From Asterias rubens (taxonomy: Eukaryota > Echinodermata > Asteroidea > Forcipulatida > Asteriidae), in contig NC_047065.1 in NCBI RefSeq assembly GCF_902459465.1, positions 15,973,634 to 16,037,633 on the forward strand: DNA of 64,000 bases, given 5' to 3'. Shown here one piece after another: positions 10,701 through 19,246 of this stretch; the first letter of the stretch is position 1; the number at the start of each line of letters is the position of its first letter. The position numbers were made by a program, and so were the translations under genes. The notes under the pieces were generated by a model. That model made no database searches and was not told the origin of the DNA. It saw only the letters and a list, made by a program, of their open reading frames with translations.

Positions 10701-13700
10701 TGCCAATCTTTGACACTTATATTGGTCATTTTGTGTAGAACTTTACCCTGGTTACAATAACCAGGGATGAGACATTTTAGATTATAACACCCCTTACAAA
10801 TATTCTGCCTTTTCATTGGTTTAGAGCGTGTCACATGATATGTCTTAGTTTTACAAGACAGCGGCCGTGTGACTATCACACCGTGTGATAGTCTGACGAC
10901 TATCACACGGCGTGCAGTACCCAGACATCTTTTTATCCACCTCGAACGCAATCAGTTAAACATTAAAGTCACCTGGAAATAGAATTTTTTTTCTTTCAAA
11001 CATAAGAGTATATGCTTATGAACAATAAAACAATTTTTTTAGTAATTGTTTGTCACGATTTATATGTTTAAAAAATACATAAAGTTGTTTGGGGGGCTGA
11101 CTCCGCCTACCCCTTTTATGACGTCAATCGAGGCAGACTTTGCCTGCAATGCGTATAGTAAACACACGTGCAAAGTACATGTACGACCAAGTCGTGAGTT
11201 GGTACGTTATGCGTATAGTAAACACACGTGCAAAGTACATGTACGTCCAAGTCGTGAGTTGGTACGTTTCAAAAAGTGTTTTTCTGCATTCAGCAGCAAT
11301 ACACCTGGTCTGCATTGCCGGAAAAAAACCCCAAAAATCTTTTTTTGAAACGTACAAACTCACGACTTGGTCCGTACATGTGCTTTGCAATTGTGTTTAC
11401 TCTACGCATTACAGGCAAAGTCTGCCTCGATTGACGTCACGAACAGCGCCCTCTCGGGTCGGGGTCTACTCTTAAATTTGTAAATAACATAAGAACTGAT
11501 TTTTTAAAACCTTAGTTAACTGTTTATTCACATTCCACTCATCAAAACACATATATTAATGACAAAAGCTTTATTTTGACAATAAACCACTTCCAGGTGA
11601 CTTTAAGTGTATGAAGATGATAAATAGTCTGTTGGGGTGTTATCAAAAAAATATTGACTGCTTTAACTCGGGCTATGGTTAAAACTCCGACCCCCTCGGT
11701 GATCCCCGGACCGTTCCATTTTCCCTACGCCTCGGGGATCACCTCGGGAGTCGTAGTTTTAACCATAGCACTCAAAGCAGTCAATATTTGTACACTATTA
11801 TCTGGATCCACACTTTTTAAAGTTAGCCTAGTGAGGAAAATCAGTCGTAATTGTCTACTTATGTAGTACTTAGGATACTGTTCCTAAAAGCTCCTTAAAA
11901 TTTATAACTCCAGTGGTAATCAAAAGTCAACAATATCAACAGCATCTCCCCCCCCCCCCAGGTCGAAATTCCAGTTGAACCTAGTTAAACTGGGTTTAAC
12001 TGGAACTAGTTGAAACCAGTTGATAAACTAGTTAAACACAGTTAAAACCAGTTGGTTTAATATGGAAAATGGACAGAGACCAACTGGTTTATAATTTCAA
12101 CCTAGTTGAACACAGTTAAACCTAGTCCAAACCAGTTGGTTAATATGGAAAATGGACGAGTTTGATCACTATCCAGTTAAACCAGTTGACCCCAGTTAAC
12201 TAGGTTCAACTGGAATTTTGACCTGGGCCCTTCCAGACCTGTTCAGTCATACTGATATAAAGGTAAATAGTCTGCCCTTTTTCTTAATAGTTTTGAGGTG
12301 TTTGAGATTTCCATAACATGAATTGTTTTTGATGATTTTTTCTTCTGCCAAGGTCGTGATCCAAAGTGCCCTCTAGCTGAATATCTACTTCACACATTAC
12401 TTTACACATAGAAAGAGATTTGAGGTGTTTGAGGTTTTCGTAGTGTGAATTATTTTTTGTGAATTGTTTTTTTCTTCTGCCAAGGTCGTGATCCCAAGTG
12501 TCCTCAGGCTGAAGAGATACTTTACACATTGAAGGAGCGTCAGTATGTAGATCATATTGAACATGCCTATCAGTACGCTAGCAAGGTATTACTGGATCAC
12601 ATCATGGAGGACAGAGACCTCATGCCAAGGCTCAGGTAAATGGAAATAATTGATATCTGGGCCAAATTTAATAAAGCTGCTCAAGCAGAAAATACTGCTT
12701 AAAGAATTCCTGGTTAGCAAATTATGAGCAGGATACCAGTCACAAATTGTACGTGTGACATGGTATTTTAGCTTATAATCTTATTCTGGTTGCTCATCCA
12801 CATGCAAGACATCAAGTCCACTGAAGTCAACCAGGGCCCAATTTCATGGCTCTGCTTACCGCTGAGTTCTGCACTCGCGATCACAAACCTCCGATTTTCT
12901 GCGCTATGTGGGTAAGGGAAGAATGCCTAGCAGCGTGGAGTGTGCAAGTGCGAACAAGAACAAAACCACTGCTAACCTGTGCAATTCGCTTGTCGTTGTA
13001 AGCGTGAAATTACCTGCTTCTGTTAACCTGATTCTTTGCTTACGGTAAGCAGAGCCATGAAGTTGGACCGGGATCCATCTAAAGGGCTTCTTTTTTCTCT
13101 CTGAATCTGACTAGGTCCATCAAGAGATATTTCCTGCTAGAGCAAGGAGACTTCTTTGTCCATCTGATGGACATAACGACCGAGGAATTGAAGAAACAAG
13201 TGGATGAGATCATCCCAAGCCGGCTGGAATCACTCCTTGAGCTTGCTGTCCGTACCAGCCAGGCCAACTCTGACGCCTTCAAAGATGACTTGAGGTAAGA
13301 TGAGGTTTCTGTGATTTACAAACATGTAGCTGTGATCAGTGCCAACTTTGGGGGTGGAACCACACAACTGCGGGGCTTGTGGTTAAAAATGTTGCTTGAC
13401 CAAGCCCCCCCAGCCAGTTTTAATCTCTCCTGGAGCTTGCTGTTCGCACCAGCTAGGCCAACTCTCATGCCTTCAAGGATGACTTGAGGTAATGATAATC
13501 TGAAGGTTGTGTGTGATTTAGGACCATACTATGATGTACTGCCTCGTAAAATGCTGGAAGATCAGTAAAACTTGTATTGTTTAACTGTTGTTGTCATTGG
13601 CAGTTTGATTTTACTTTGATCCAATAAATCTGCATGCTGCTTCAATTTTGCTTCAAAATATTTTTTGTATTTTTTGGTATTTTCCCTTACACTGATGTGT

Positions 13701-14068
13701 ATTGAACACTGTATACTCAGTACTTTTTTAACCTGTGAAAACGAAAACCAGTCACACCACTTGGATGGAATTTATGCAAATTACCTCTGCATTGCTAGAC
13801 CACAAAACCATGGGTGCCTATTGCTTTTGCAGTGATGTCTTTTGGAAAGTTTCATCAGAAATTTGCATTGTCCTTCGCCTTGCTTCGGATTTCGATAATA
13901 GTTTAAGGTCTATTAATTGATATTATTTGTGCAATGTACATGTACCTTTGCAGGGTGGAGCTGCTTCCATATGATCTCATCACACAGCTCCTCAGAATTC
14001 TCTCCATTGAATCAAGAATTGAGAAATGTAAGTAGGTGTTTCTTTTTATCGAGAAATTAAGGGATACT

Positions 14069-14099
<31 letters not shown>

Positions 14100-17000
14100 C
14101 AATACGGTCTGTAGGGTAGATGGCCTTAGCTTCGATCCAAACCAGACCGTTATCAGAGGCATAAACAAGCACAATCAATAACATATCCATTTATAGCAAA
14201 CAGAAGAGCAGAGGATTAAGGGAGGGCTGGAAAAATATTATTAGAAATAAAATATTTTCTCGCTTTTTCCTGGATCCTTCCCTGAACCCTTTTCCCCTCT
14301 TTTTTCTGTAAAGGGATTGTATTTGTTTGTACTTGTTTTATGCCTCTGAAGAAGGTCCGGTTTGGATCGCAAGCTAAGGCCATCTACCCTACTCATTATT
14401 AGTAATATAATAGTATATACCAATTTTTTTCTTTCTTTTTTTCGCAGCTATCATTCAGGAGATTGACCCAACAGAGATCCACATCTCATGCTTGGAAGCT
14501 TTTTCCTTTGACTACGTTGTCAGGTGGCCGGAATCTCTCATTCTCAGCAGAAAGGTAGGATTCTGCTAGAGCTTTATAAGAGCAGTAAAACTATTGCTAA
14601 GCAAAAATTAACCCGTCACAAACAATGTGTGTAACATGGGACCGATTTCACAAAGCAGTAGGGCTAGTCGGAACTTAGGACTAGTCGTAGGAGATATTAA
14701 AAACTTAAGGCTAGTCCTAGACTAGTCTTAACTCTTTGTGAAATCCACCCCTGCAGCCGATTTCACAAACCTTATGCTACTGCGTAAGTCCACTTGTGGA
14801 ATGTTTATGGCGCAGGTTGCTCCATAAACATTGCACAAGTGGACTTACCAAGTTGCGTAAAGTTTTGTGAAATCCACCCCTGTTTTTTTGGCTGGTAACC
14901 TCATTAATAAGGGAAAGCTCCATTAAAGAATTTCTGAGTTTGACCACAACAACTTACAAGCGCATCCAGTCACTCTTAACTCTTTCAGACATTGAACCTT
15001 TCAAGCACTTAGTTCAATAATCTGGTTCAGCGCGACTCCAAATCCGGTATTTTGCTGTCCATCAGGCGGAATTATGCATTCAAAAAAGCAATGTTTAGAT
15101 TGCTTATATTGATATATAGATGATTTTAAAACTGTTTCCACACTTTTCACTTTAGCTAATGCTTAGTTATAAACAATTTTATTCATTTATTCTCCAAAAA
15201 GTGAATGAAGTCTAATCAATCAAAAGCATTTCAGTTGATCAATCTTTACATTTCCATCTGTTTTAGGCATTAACACGATACCAAATGCTGTTCAGACACT
15301 TGTTTTACTGCAAGCACGTCGAGAGAATACTATGCAAGTGAGTATTTATACACACTATATTTAGTTTCATTGTAAACATTCCCTTCCTTGCTTTTTCTGT
15401 AAAAGCTTTCTCTGGTTTGTAATAGTGTCTAAAATAATATTATGACATCGGTATTGTTGCAGAAACATAGATACTATGGTAACATGGGAAACATTGGAAA
15501 ATGTAAATTCAGGACATGATTGTTCTGACCTTGTTGTTTGAGTTGTAGAAGGTCAAGTCTTGCTGCCATTTGTGTCCGCTAACTATGGGCAATTCGGTAC
15601 GAGCCATTTCTGGCAGCTATGGTCCTTAAGGGGTTAAATAAATTGTACTTGGAGTGGATTTAGGGCCAAAGGTTATGGGTCAGTCCATGCCAACTCACCA
15701 AGGTTTTGCTAATTTCAGTTTTTATGAAGGCCTATTACCTTGATATCCAAATGGCCTGTGCTACTTTGATACTAGATTCGAGTTGATCTCAAAAATGTGA
15801 AGGAGTAGGATTCCAAAAAGTTTGTGTATCTTCATGCTACCCATAGTGGATTGTTTTTGAAAAACGGTAAGTAAAAAACAGTAAGTAAAATCTGAGACGC
15901 CGATTTGGCACAAAATGACCCTTATATCATTGTGAGAGACTACCGTACACAGATAACTGTCATTATCCCTCCCACAGTCTATGGGTCCTGAACAAGGCTG
16001 CTAAGAAGTACACACTACACTCGTCCAAGTGGTACGCAGCAGCCTTTGCGCTTCGGCAACGCATGCTCCATCTAGTGCAGAACCTCCAGTACTATATGAT
16101 GTTTGAGGTGGTGGAGCCAAACTGGCAGGTCATGGAGACCAAGCTCAGACAGGTACCTGTTTACTGTATCTTTAAAGACACTGGACACTATTGGTAATTG
16201 TCAAAGACCGGTCTTCTCACTTGCTGTATCTGAACATATGCATAAAATATAAAACCTGTGAAAATTTGAGCTCAATCGGTCATCGAAGTTGCCAAATAAT
16301 AAAATATAGAAAAAAAACACCCTTGTCACACAAAGTTGCTTGACTTCGAGACCTCAAATTCTAAATCTGAGGTTTTAAAATCAAATTCGATGAAAATTGC
16401 TTCTTTCTCGAAAACTACGTCACTTCATCAGAGGGAGCCGTTTCTCACAATGTTTTGTACCATCAACCCTCCCAAATCCTCGTAACCAAGTAGGTTTTTA
16501 TGCTAATAATTATTTTGAGTAATTACCAATAGTGTCCACTGCCTTTAAGAAGGTTTTGTTTGTCTGTTTGTATGTACAGGTAATCGTCCCGTCATAATTA
16601 CCTTGCATAATTTTGTGCCGTTTTTCTTTCTGGTTTTCTCTTTTGGCTTATGTTATTTACTTGCTTTTTGTACATGTATTTTGTTCATGCTCTTTCTGTA
16701 TTTTATTCAAATTAATTCAATCAATCAAAATAACTCACATGATCAACTTTGTTGAGATTTTTTTTTTTTTTACACACTTGTTTTTGCCCCCAAAACAATT
16801 AAATGTTTAAGTACAGTTTTCATATAGTCTTTCTAAAATGGTGCACAATTTGTACTCCTATTAATTACTCTCTGTTTGTGGTTCTCTATCATCCAGATAT
16901 CCAACATTGATGATGTGTTGGACATTCACACTGACTTCTTAGACAAATGTCTAAAAGACTGCATGCTGACCAACCCAGAGTTATTGAAGATCGTCAGTAA

Positions 17001-19061
17001 ACTCATGCTCGTGTGTGTCACATTTGCCAATTGCATCCAGGTAAATTATACCATATAAAATCACTATAGCTTGTTTTTATCCTGGGGTTTAAAAGTTGCC
17101 TGTGGATTTTCTTACAGAACCCAAGAAAGTACTTAACATACTGTGTTTAATAGATGTTAAATTTGCATCGGGGATAAAGAATATAAATTTTTTGGTTTTT
17201 ACCCATATACAACCGATCAGTATCAGGTTACAAATGAATATTATGTTCTTTAACCTCATAATTTGCAACTGGTTTATATTCTTTACCCTGATGCAAAACT
17301 CATTACTTTTATTTTTGCAAATAAATGCAAAAAATTTCCTTTTCTTCTCAATGTTCAGAGAATGACGGAGACGATGAACGTAGAGGGAGAGGCCAGCTTC
17401 CTGGTGGATACTACAGATCCTAAAGGCAAGGACAAGGATAAGACAGAGTCTAAGAAATGGAAAGCTGCTACCAAGGTACTGTACCATTGTACCACTTTAT
17501 GTTGGGAAAAAGACTAATGGCTGAGCGGTCAAGCGCGCACACCGGACTTGAGCTCTGGTGTTTCTGGTCAGCAGAGTGCTAGTTCAAGTCTTGCTAATGA
17601 CACTTTAGTCCTTAACCAAAGACACTTAAACATCATTGCTAGATGAAGAGAAGCAATTAGCCATAGTTACGTACGTTGTGTAATGCACATAAAATAACCC
17701 AGTGCACTTATCTCTAGAGAAGGTGTTCGCCCCAGCATTCCTGGCAGTGGCTGCCGAATGCGCCGCAGCACCTTGCAAAAACCTTATAATTTGCTCTGTG
17801 ACTATGTCTCATACCGGTAGATCATAAAAACTTCAAAACCTCTTAAAGAGAGTCTCTCTTTGTGCAAGCGCCTTGAGCACCTTATTGGTTGATATGTATA
17901 AATAAGTTGTAGGAGGGTTGACATTCATTTCAAACTGGCAAAGTTCAGCTATCATTCAAAATCATAGTGGATGATATTGAAAGGTCAGACAGTATGATGG
18001 TTAAATAAAACACATTGATTAAGTGAGTTTTTAGCAAATGGCGTTCAAACCGTTGTCCATTCTGTCAACCTCTCTGTCTTTCCACAACTCAGGTCGCTTC
18101 AGAGCACGTGGACCAGTTAATCGGCAGCGAGGAGTTCGCCAGCACCATCGGCAACTTTGACAGTAACTTCTCCACTCTGCTGGTGAGCCTGCTGGACCAG
18201 CTGAGCCTGTTCAGCACGACGGACTGTGAACACAACATGACCAACATCATACACAGGCTGGACTTCAACGGGTTCTATACGGAGGGGTTGGAGAAACTCG
18301 CCGCTGAGCGACGGAGCCGAGAGCTGGAAGAGCAAGATCTAGGTGAGTTTACAAAAAACTCATTTCAGAAACTCTTTTTTTTTTAAATCTTAAAGACACT
18401 GGGCTTTAATTGTCAAAGATAAGTTTTTTCACATGGTGTTTCCCAATAATATATGCATAAAATAACAAATTTGTCTCAATTGGTCATCGGATTTGCAAGA
18501 GAATACTGAAAGAAAAAAAACAATTGTTGCATTACTTTTTGTGCTTTCAGATTAACAATAAAAGGCTTCAGCTCCAGAGATCTTTTTACTTGTAGCACGT
18601 CCGGTTGCTCTTAACTGTTTCAGACGTCAAACATTTCTTGCAATAACAAATCTGTGAGCATTTTGGCTCAATTGGTCAGCGGATTTGCAAGAGAATACTG
18701 TAAGAAAAAACACAATTGTTGCATTACTTTTTGTGCTTTCAGATTAACAATAAAAGGCTTCAGCTCCAGAGATCTTTGTACTTGTAGCACGTCCGGTTGC
18801 CAATAACTGTTTCAGACGTCAAACTTTTCTAGTACTAAATTCAAAATTTGGTTCAGCGCGACTGTGGAGCGCCTGTCTGAAACGGGTGTTTTTAACAAGT
18901 AATTTAACAAGCAATTGTTCTTAATGATGCGGACATACATAAATTTCATGTTTTCTGAACCATCAGGTGCCTCTGGAAGTTCTCTAACAAGTGTGTCAAG
19001 TCTGTCATCTAAAGGAAAGTCTGGCGCCTCTAGCTTGAGACCTGGCAGTAGGGATCCTTGA
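1707..19061 (+). CDS. TUBGCP2: Gamma-tubulin complex component 2, complete, 19 coding exons
   Basis: GCP2 is a core subunit of the gamma-tubulin small complex and ring complex, which nucleate microtubules at centrosomes and other organising centres. Coding exons: 1707-1759, 2690-2857, 4426-4588, 5277-5379, 5654-5820, 6639-6866, 8039-8238, 9293-9407, 10209-10383, 12485-12635, 13115-13294, 13954-14027, 14448-14554, 15267-15337, 15978-16152, 16897-17040, 17359-17475, 18093-18342, 18967-19061. All introns are GT-AG and every junction keeps frame, giving 2736 nt or 911 residues; human GCP2 is about 902. Recognisable blocks are the N-terminal MSEFRVHHQV and KNRTPYVTTQVSAHSAK, then KYLNVIREC near residue 450, KRYFLLEQGDFFVH, ALTRYQMLFRH, YYMMFEVVEP, CLKDCMLTNPELLK and RLDFNGFYTE. 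The first gamma-tubulin-complex domain spans roughly residues 205-510 and the second roughly 515-880. The last 30 residues are a Ser/Gly-rich tail without conserved motifs. Two decayed partial exon copies lie in introns 10 bp to 200 bp from the real exons (see 12353 and 13422). Confidence 0.97.
1909..2190 (+). mobile_element. tRNA-derived SINE in intron 1
   Basis: The head GTGGCAGACCGTTAAGAGC resembles a tRNA A box, and GGGTTCGGGAGTC resembles a B box. The body text shared with other copies here includes GTCTGTGTGTTG and AGAAGGGGTTCGCCCC. A 17-base segment (TTCGGGAGTCGTGATAC) is tandemly doubled at about 1974-2008. Other copies lie at 17516, 34728 and 56410. Confidence 0.7.
2988..3066 (-). 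mobile_element. SINE 3' end fragment, minus strand
   Basis: Read on the minus strand, this is a tail with CAGCGCTTTGAGTACC and TGTGCGCTATATAAG followed by a run of ATT triplets. It is the typical 3' end of a tRNA-derived SINE. No tRNA-like head is visible beside it. Confidence 0.5.
3317..3680. mobile_element. Foldback element with ATGTCAGATTTTTTG ends
   Basis: ATGTCAGATTTTTTG near 3320 is matched by CAAAAAATCTGACAT near 3660-3675. The interior contains the 14-base palindrome GTCGGGATCCCGAC at about 3501-3514. It lies in TUBGCP2 intron 2 and is immediately followed by a 100-bp tandem duplication. Confidence 0.6.
3681..3880. repeat. 100-bp tandem duplication
   Basis: ATTAATTTGATCAAATACAA occurs at 3681 and again at 3781, and the following about 90 bases match closely, including GACGCGTGGGATTGTAGATG. 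The period is exactly 100 bp. The few differences suggest a fairly old duplication. Confidence 0.85.
4115..4345. repeat. CpG-rich intronic block, possible foldback
   Basis: This intron 2 block is much richer in GC and CpG than its surroundings (CCGCCCACCGCGCACGTGAGC, GCGCACGCATG). The outer bases GACCGTTCCGGC and GCCGGATCGGTTC are roughly inverted, which favours a foldback element. A CCAAT-type ATTGGTC and an E-box CACGTG are present, so an internal promoter is an alternative; I cannot choose between them. Confidence 0.35.
4815..4885 (-). mobile_element. tRNA-like SINE head remnant
   Basis: On the minus strand the sequence reads AAGTTGGTAGAGTGCCTGC followed by GGTTGCAGGGTTAAGTCC, which resemble tRNA A and B boxes. 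No cloverleaf closes, so it is read as a decayed SINE head in intron 3. Confidence 0.4.
5860..6465 (-). mobile_element. SINE, minus strand, with GC-rich insertion
   Basis: The right part (about 6215-6465) reads on the minus strand as the SINE body: CAGTCACCGGAGTG, AGTGTCATG rearranged, CTTCTCTTCACCCAGGGG and the GGGAGTTGAGATGG region. A tail-like TAGCGCTC lies near 5873. Between them, about 5930-6200 is an unusually GC-rich unclassified block that may be an insertion. The insertion's origin is unknown to me. Confidence 0.45.
6879..7222. mobile_element. TTAA-type foldback element in intron 6
   Basis: It opens with TTAATGGCACTGGACAC and TTTGGTAATTACTCAAA and closes with GACAATTACCGAAGCTG and CCTTAA. 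Internal landmarks shared with other copies are ATAATAAAAGACTT, AAAGCACACAAAGTT and TTTTATGCATATATGC. It is a diverged mosaic of the two main TTAA families in this window. Confidence 0.7.
7462..7985. mobile_element. Large foldback element, about 215-bp arms
   Basis: The left arm (about 7462-7680) and right arm (about 7770-7985) are near-perfect reverse complements. Shared landmarks are TTTGGTTTGCGGTAACACC, GTATCTACTTGCCAGG, AACTGTCTTGCTTTATTC and GGCGGATGGTATAGAAAAT. The unpaired centre is about 90 bp. Related ends occur near 6540-6590, at 53515-53745 and at 63555-63695. It lies in TUBGCP2 intron 6, 50 bp before exon 7. Confidence 0.88.
8374..9155. mobile_element. GGGCCCAATTTCATAGAGC-type hairpin element, interrupted
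   Basis: The left end (about 8374) reads GGCCCCGATTTCATAGAGC then TGCTTAAGCAG. The matching inverted right end, GCAGCTCTTATGAGATTGGGCCC, lies at 9131-9155. A complete TTAA element at 8736-9131 separates them. Confidence 0.65.
8736..9131. mobile_element. TTAA-type foldback element, family A
   Basis: The ends are TTAAAGACACTGGACACTA and TAGTGTCCACTGCCTTTAA, inverted. The interior holds TCTCACTTGGTGTATCTCA, a GAGACCTC...GAGGTCTC hairpin and GTTTCTCACAATGTT. About 400 bp long, non-coding, flanked by TTAA as if that were the duplicated target. Confidence 0.85.
9641..10125 (+). mobile_element. tRNA-derived SINE, interrupted
   Basis: The SINE body is recognised from GTTGGTTCGAATCCTGGTC, CAGCTCAGGGCTGTATAC and TCCCCAGGGAGCTGAGAAAG. 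It breaks at about 9808 and resumes near 10058 with AGTAATGTAAAG. The intervening 250 bp is a separate hairpin element. The head upstream of 9641 is truncated. Confidence 0.7.
9808..10057. mobile_element. GGGCCCAATTTTATAGAGC hairpin element
   Basis: GGGCCCAATTTTATAGAGC at 9808 is matched by GCTCTATGAAATTGGG near 10040. The arms run inward through TGCTTAGCATGAAATTTC and CAGGATTACCAACC. Copies at 29541 and 49781 share the interior AGCTGAATACC. It lies inside the SINE of intron 8. Confidence 0.85.
10400..10680 (-). mobile_element. SINE with (CAAA)n tail, minus strand
   Basis: On the minus strand a tRNA-like head (GGTCTGGTGGTTAGACTGC, then GGGTTTGAATCCTACC) lies at about 10610-10680. The body is shared with 37301-37530 (CAATGTTTGTATGAGAG), and the element ends in CAAA repeats at about 10400-10435. 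Confidence 0.7.
10963..11606. mobile_element. Nested TTAA foldback element (AAAGTCACCTGG ends)
   Basis: TTAAAGTCACCTGGAAAT at 10963 is matched by TTCCAGGTGACTTTAA ending at 11606, so TTAA flanks both ends. The inner arms share GACGTCAATCGAGGCAGAC. The left arm has a 60-bp tandem duplication that the right arm lacks. The element is 644 bp with no coding content. Confidence 0.88.
11149..11268. repeat. 60-bp tandem duplication inside a foldback arm
   Basis: GCGTATAGTAAACACACGTG occurs at 11151 and 11211, with the period exactly 60 and only one or two base differences. The opposite arm (11346-11420) has a single copy, so the duplication arose after the arms formed. Confidence 0.92.
11959..12233. 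repeat. Palindromic AACTGGTT-rich element
   Basis: CCAGGTCGAAATTCCAGTTG at about 11959 is matched by CAACTGGAATTTTGACCTGG ending at 12231. The interior is built from repeats of CCAGTTGGTTTAATATGGAA and short AACTGG/CCAGTT units in both directions. It lies in intron 9, just before the decayed exon copy. Confidence 0.8.
12353..12411 (+). pseudogene. Decayed duplicate of TUBGCP2 exon 10
   Basis: The acceptor CTTCTGCCAAG and the first bases GTCGTGATCC are repeated 132 bp before the true exon 10 at 12485. Upstream intron sequence (GAGGTGTTTGAG at 12295 and 12422) is repeated too. In the exon 10 frame the copy reads RDPKCPLAE, matching RDPKCPQAE, then drifts and meets TAG at 12409-12411. No donor is kept. 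It is a failed tandem duplication of an intron-exon boundary. Confidence 0.88.
12662..13070. repeat. Two hairpin-element relatives in intron 10
   Basis: A left-end-only copy lies at about 12662-12810 (GGGCCAAATTTAATAAAGC, TGTGACATGGTATTTTAGC). A variant with both ends lies at 12836-13070 (GGGCCCAATTTCATGGCTC and GAGCCATGAAGTTGG). The second variant matches the element at 59368-59590, and its end recurs near 35560. Confidence 0.7.
13422..13488 (+). pseudogene. Decayed duplicate of TUBGCP2 exon 11 end
   Basis: About 67 bp copy the end of exon 11 with its donor: GGAGCTTGCTGTTCGCACC, GGCCAACTCT and GATGACTTGAG then GTAATG. The true sequence is at about 13228-13294, an offset of 194 bp. In the original frame the glutamine codon of TSQAN has become TAG (13454-13456). 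It has a donor but no acceptor or 5' part of the exon. Confidence 0.88.
14071..14099. repeat. (ATT)n microsatellite
   Basis: About nine ATT triplets in a row in intron 12, directly next to the inverted repeat that follows. Confidence 0.9.
14112..14392. mobile_element. Foldback element, about 60-bp arms
   Basis: GGGTAGATGGCCTTAGCTTC and GATCCAAACCAGACC at 14113-14147 are inverted at about 14350-14392. The pairing also covers TCAGAGGCATAAACAAG versus CTTGTTTTATGCCTCTGA. About 155 bp separate the arms. It lies in intron 12. Confidence 0.75.
14638..14753. repeat. GATTTCACAAAG hairpin element, copy 1
   Basis: GGGACCGATTTCACAAAG at the left pairs with CTTTGTGAAATCCACCCC at the right. The interior is made of inverted GGACTAGTC units. 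Related copies are at 49712, 50851 and 59868. Confidence 0.75.
14754..14881. repeat. GATTTCACAAA hairpin element, copy 2 (abutting)
   Basis: It shares the ends CAGCCGATTTCACAAA and TTTTGTGAAATCCACCCC with the element just before it, but the interior differs: TGCGTAAGTCCACTTGTG and its inverse CACAAGTGGACTTACC. Two elements with the same ends and different cores lie back to back. Confidence 0.75.
16172..16548. mobile_element. TTAA-type foldback element, family A
   Basis: The ends are TTAAAGACACTGGACACTA and TAGTGTCCACTGCCTTTAA. The body shows TCTTCTCACTTGCTGTATC and TCACTTCATCAGAGGGAGC. It begins 19 bp after the exon 15 donor, so it occupies the start of intron 15. Confidence 0.88.
17516..17830 (+). 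mobile_element. tRNA-derived SINE in intron 17
   Basis: The head ATGGCTGAGCGGTCAAGCGC and the box AGTTCAAGTCTTGC resemble tRNA control elements. The body AGAAGGTGTTCGCCCC and TGCGCCGCAGCACCTTG is shared with the copy at 1909. It begins 41 bp after the exon 17 donor. Confidence 0.75.
18462..18830. repeat. Tandem duplication of about 181 bp in intron 18
   Basis: Copy 1 (18462-18642) and copy 2 (18643-18830) both contain ATTGTTGCATTACTTTTTG, ACAATAAAAGGCTTCAGC and TTGTAGCACGTCCGGTTGC. The start resembles a decayed TTAA family A element near 18390. The phrase CTGTTTCAGACGTCAAAC also recurs in diverged form in intron 13 near 14985. Confidence 0.88.
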
Positions 19062-19115
19062 TGGAGTGAAGTCTTGGTGATACTTAAAACTTCTATGCAA
19101 CTTCAACCCTGAATA

Positions 19116-19246
19116 AGGCCGTGTCCGAAACGACGACTTCGGCTACAGCTACGTCTAGATCAGCGCGTCTACCAGTGTTGAAGAATAGGCAGACGCGCGC
19201 GATCTAGCCGTAGCTGTAGCCGAAGTCGTCGTTTCGGACACGGCCT
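19116..19246. repeat. Near-perfect hairpin, 46-bp arms, in TUBGCP2 3' region
   Basis: AGGCCGTGTCCGAAACGACG at 19116 and the following 26 bases are matched by the reverse complement ending at 19246, with one mismatch. The loop is about 40 bases. It lies 55 bp after the TUBGCP2 stop codon. A diverged relative is at about 39650-39775 and end fragments lie near 20900 and 20965. Confidence 0.9.

Larger units (their letters stand above)
10786..11795. mobile_element. AACACCCCTTACAAATATT element, interrupted copy
   Basis: The left part (10786-10962) and right part (11607-11795) match the uninterrupted 426-bp copy at 60941-61366. The left part includes the hairpin ACTATCACACGGCGTGCAG and the right part includes the hairpin GACTGCTTTAACTCGGGC with its inverse near 11780. 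A separate foldback occupies 10963-11606. Confidence 0.85.

Noticed and set aside
11140..11475. A 111-residue open frame with internal amino-acid repeats
   Set aside because: It is a translation of the 60-bp tandem repeat inside a foldback element; overlapping frames on both strands are equally open.
12284..12529. A minus-strand open frame with two similar halves
   Set aside because: It is the antisense shadow of exon 10 and its decayed copy. The repetition reflects the DNA duplication and not a protein repeat.
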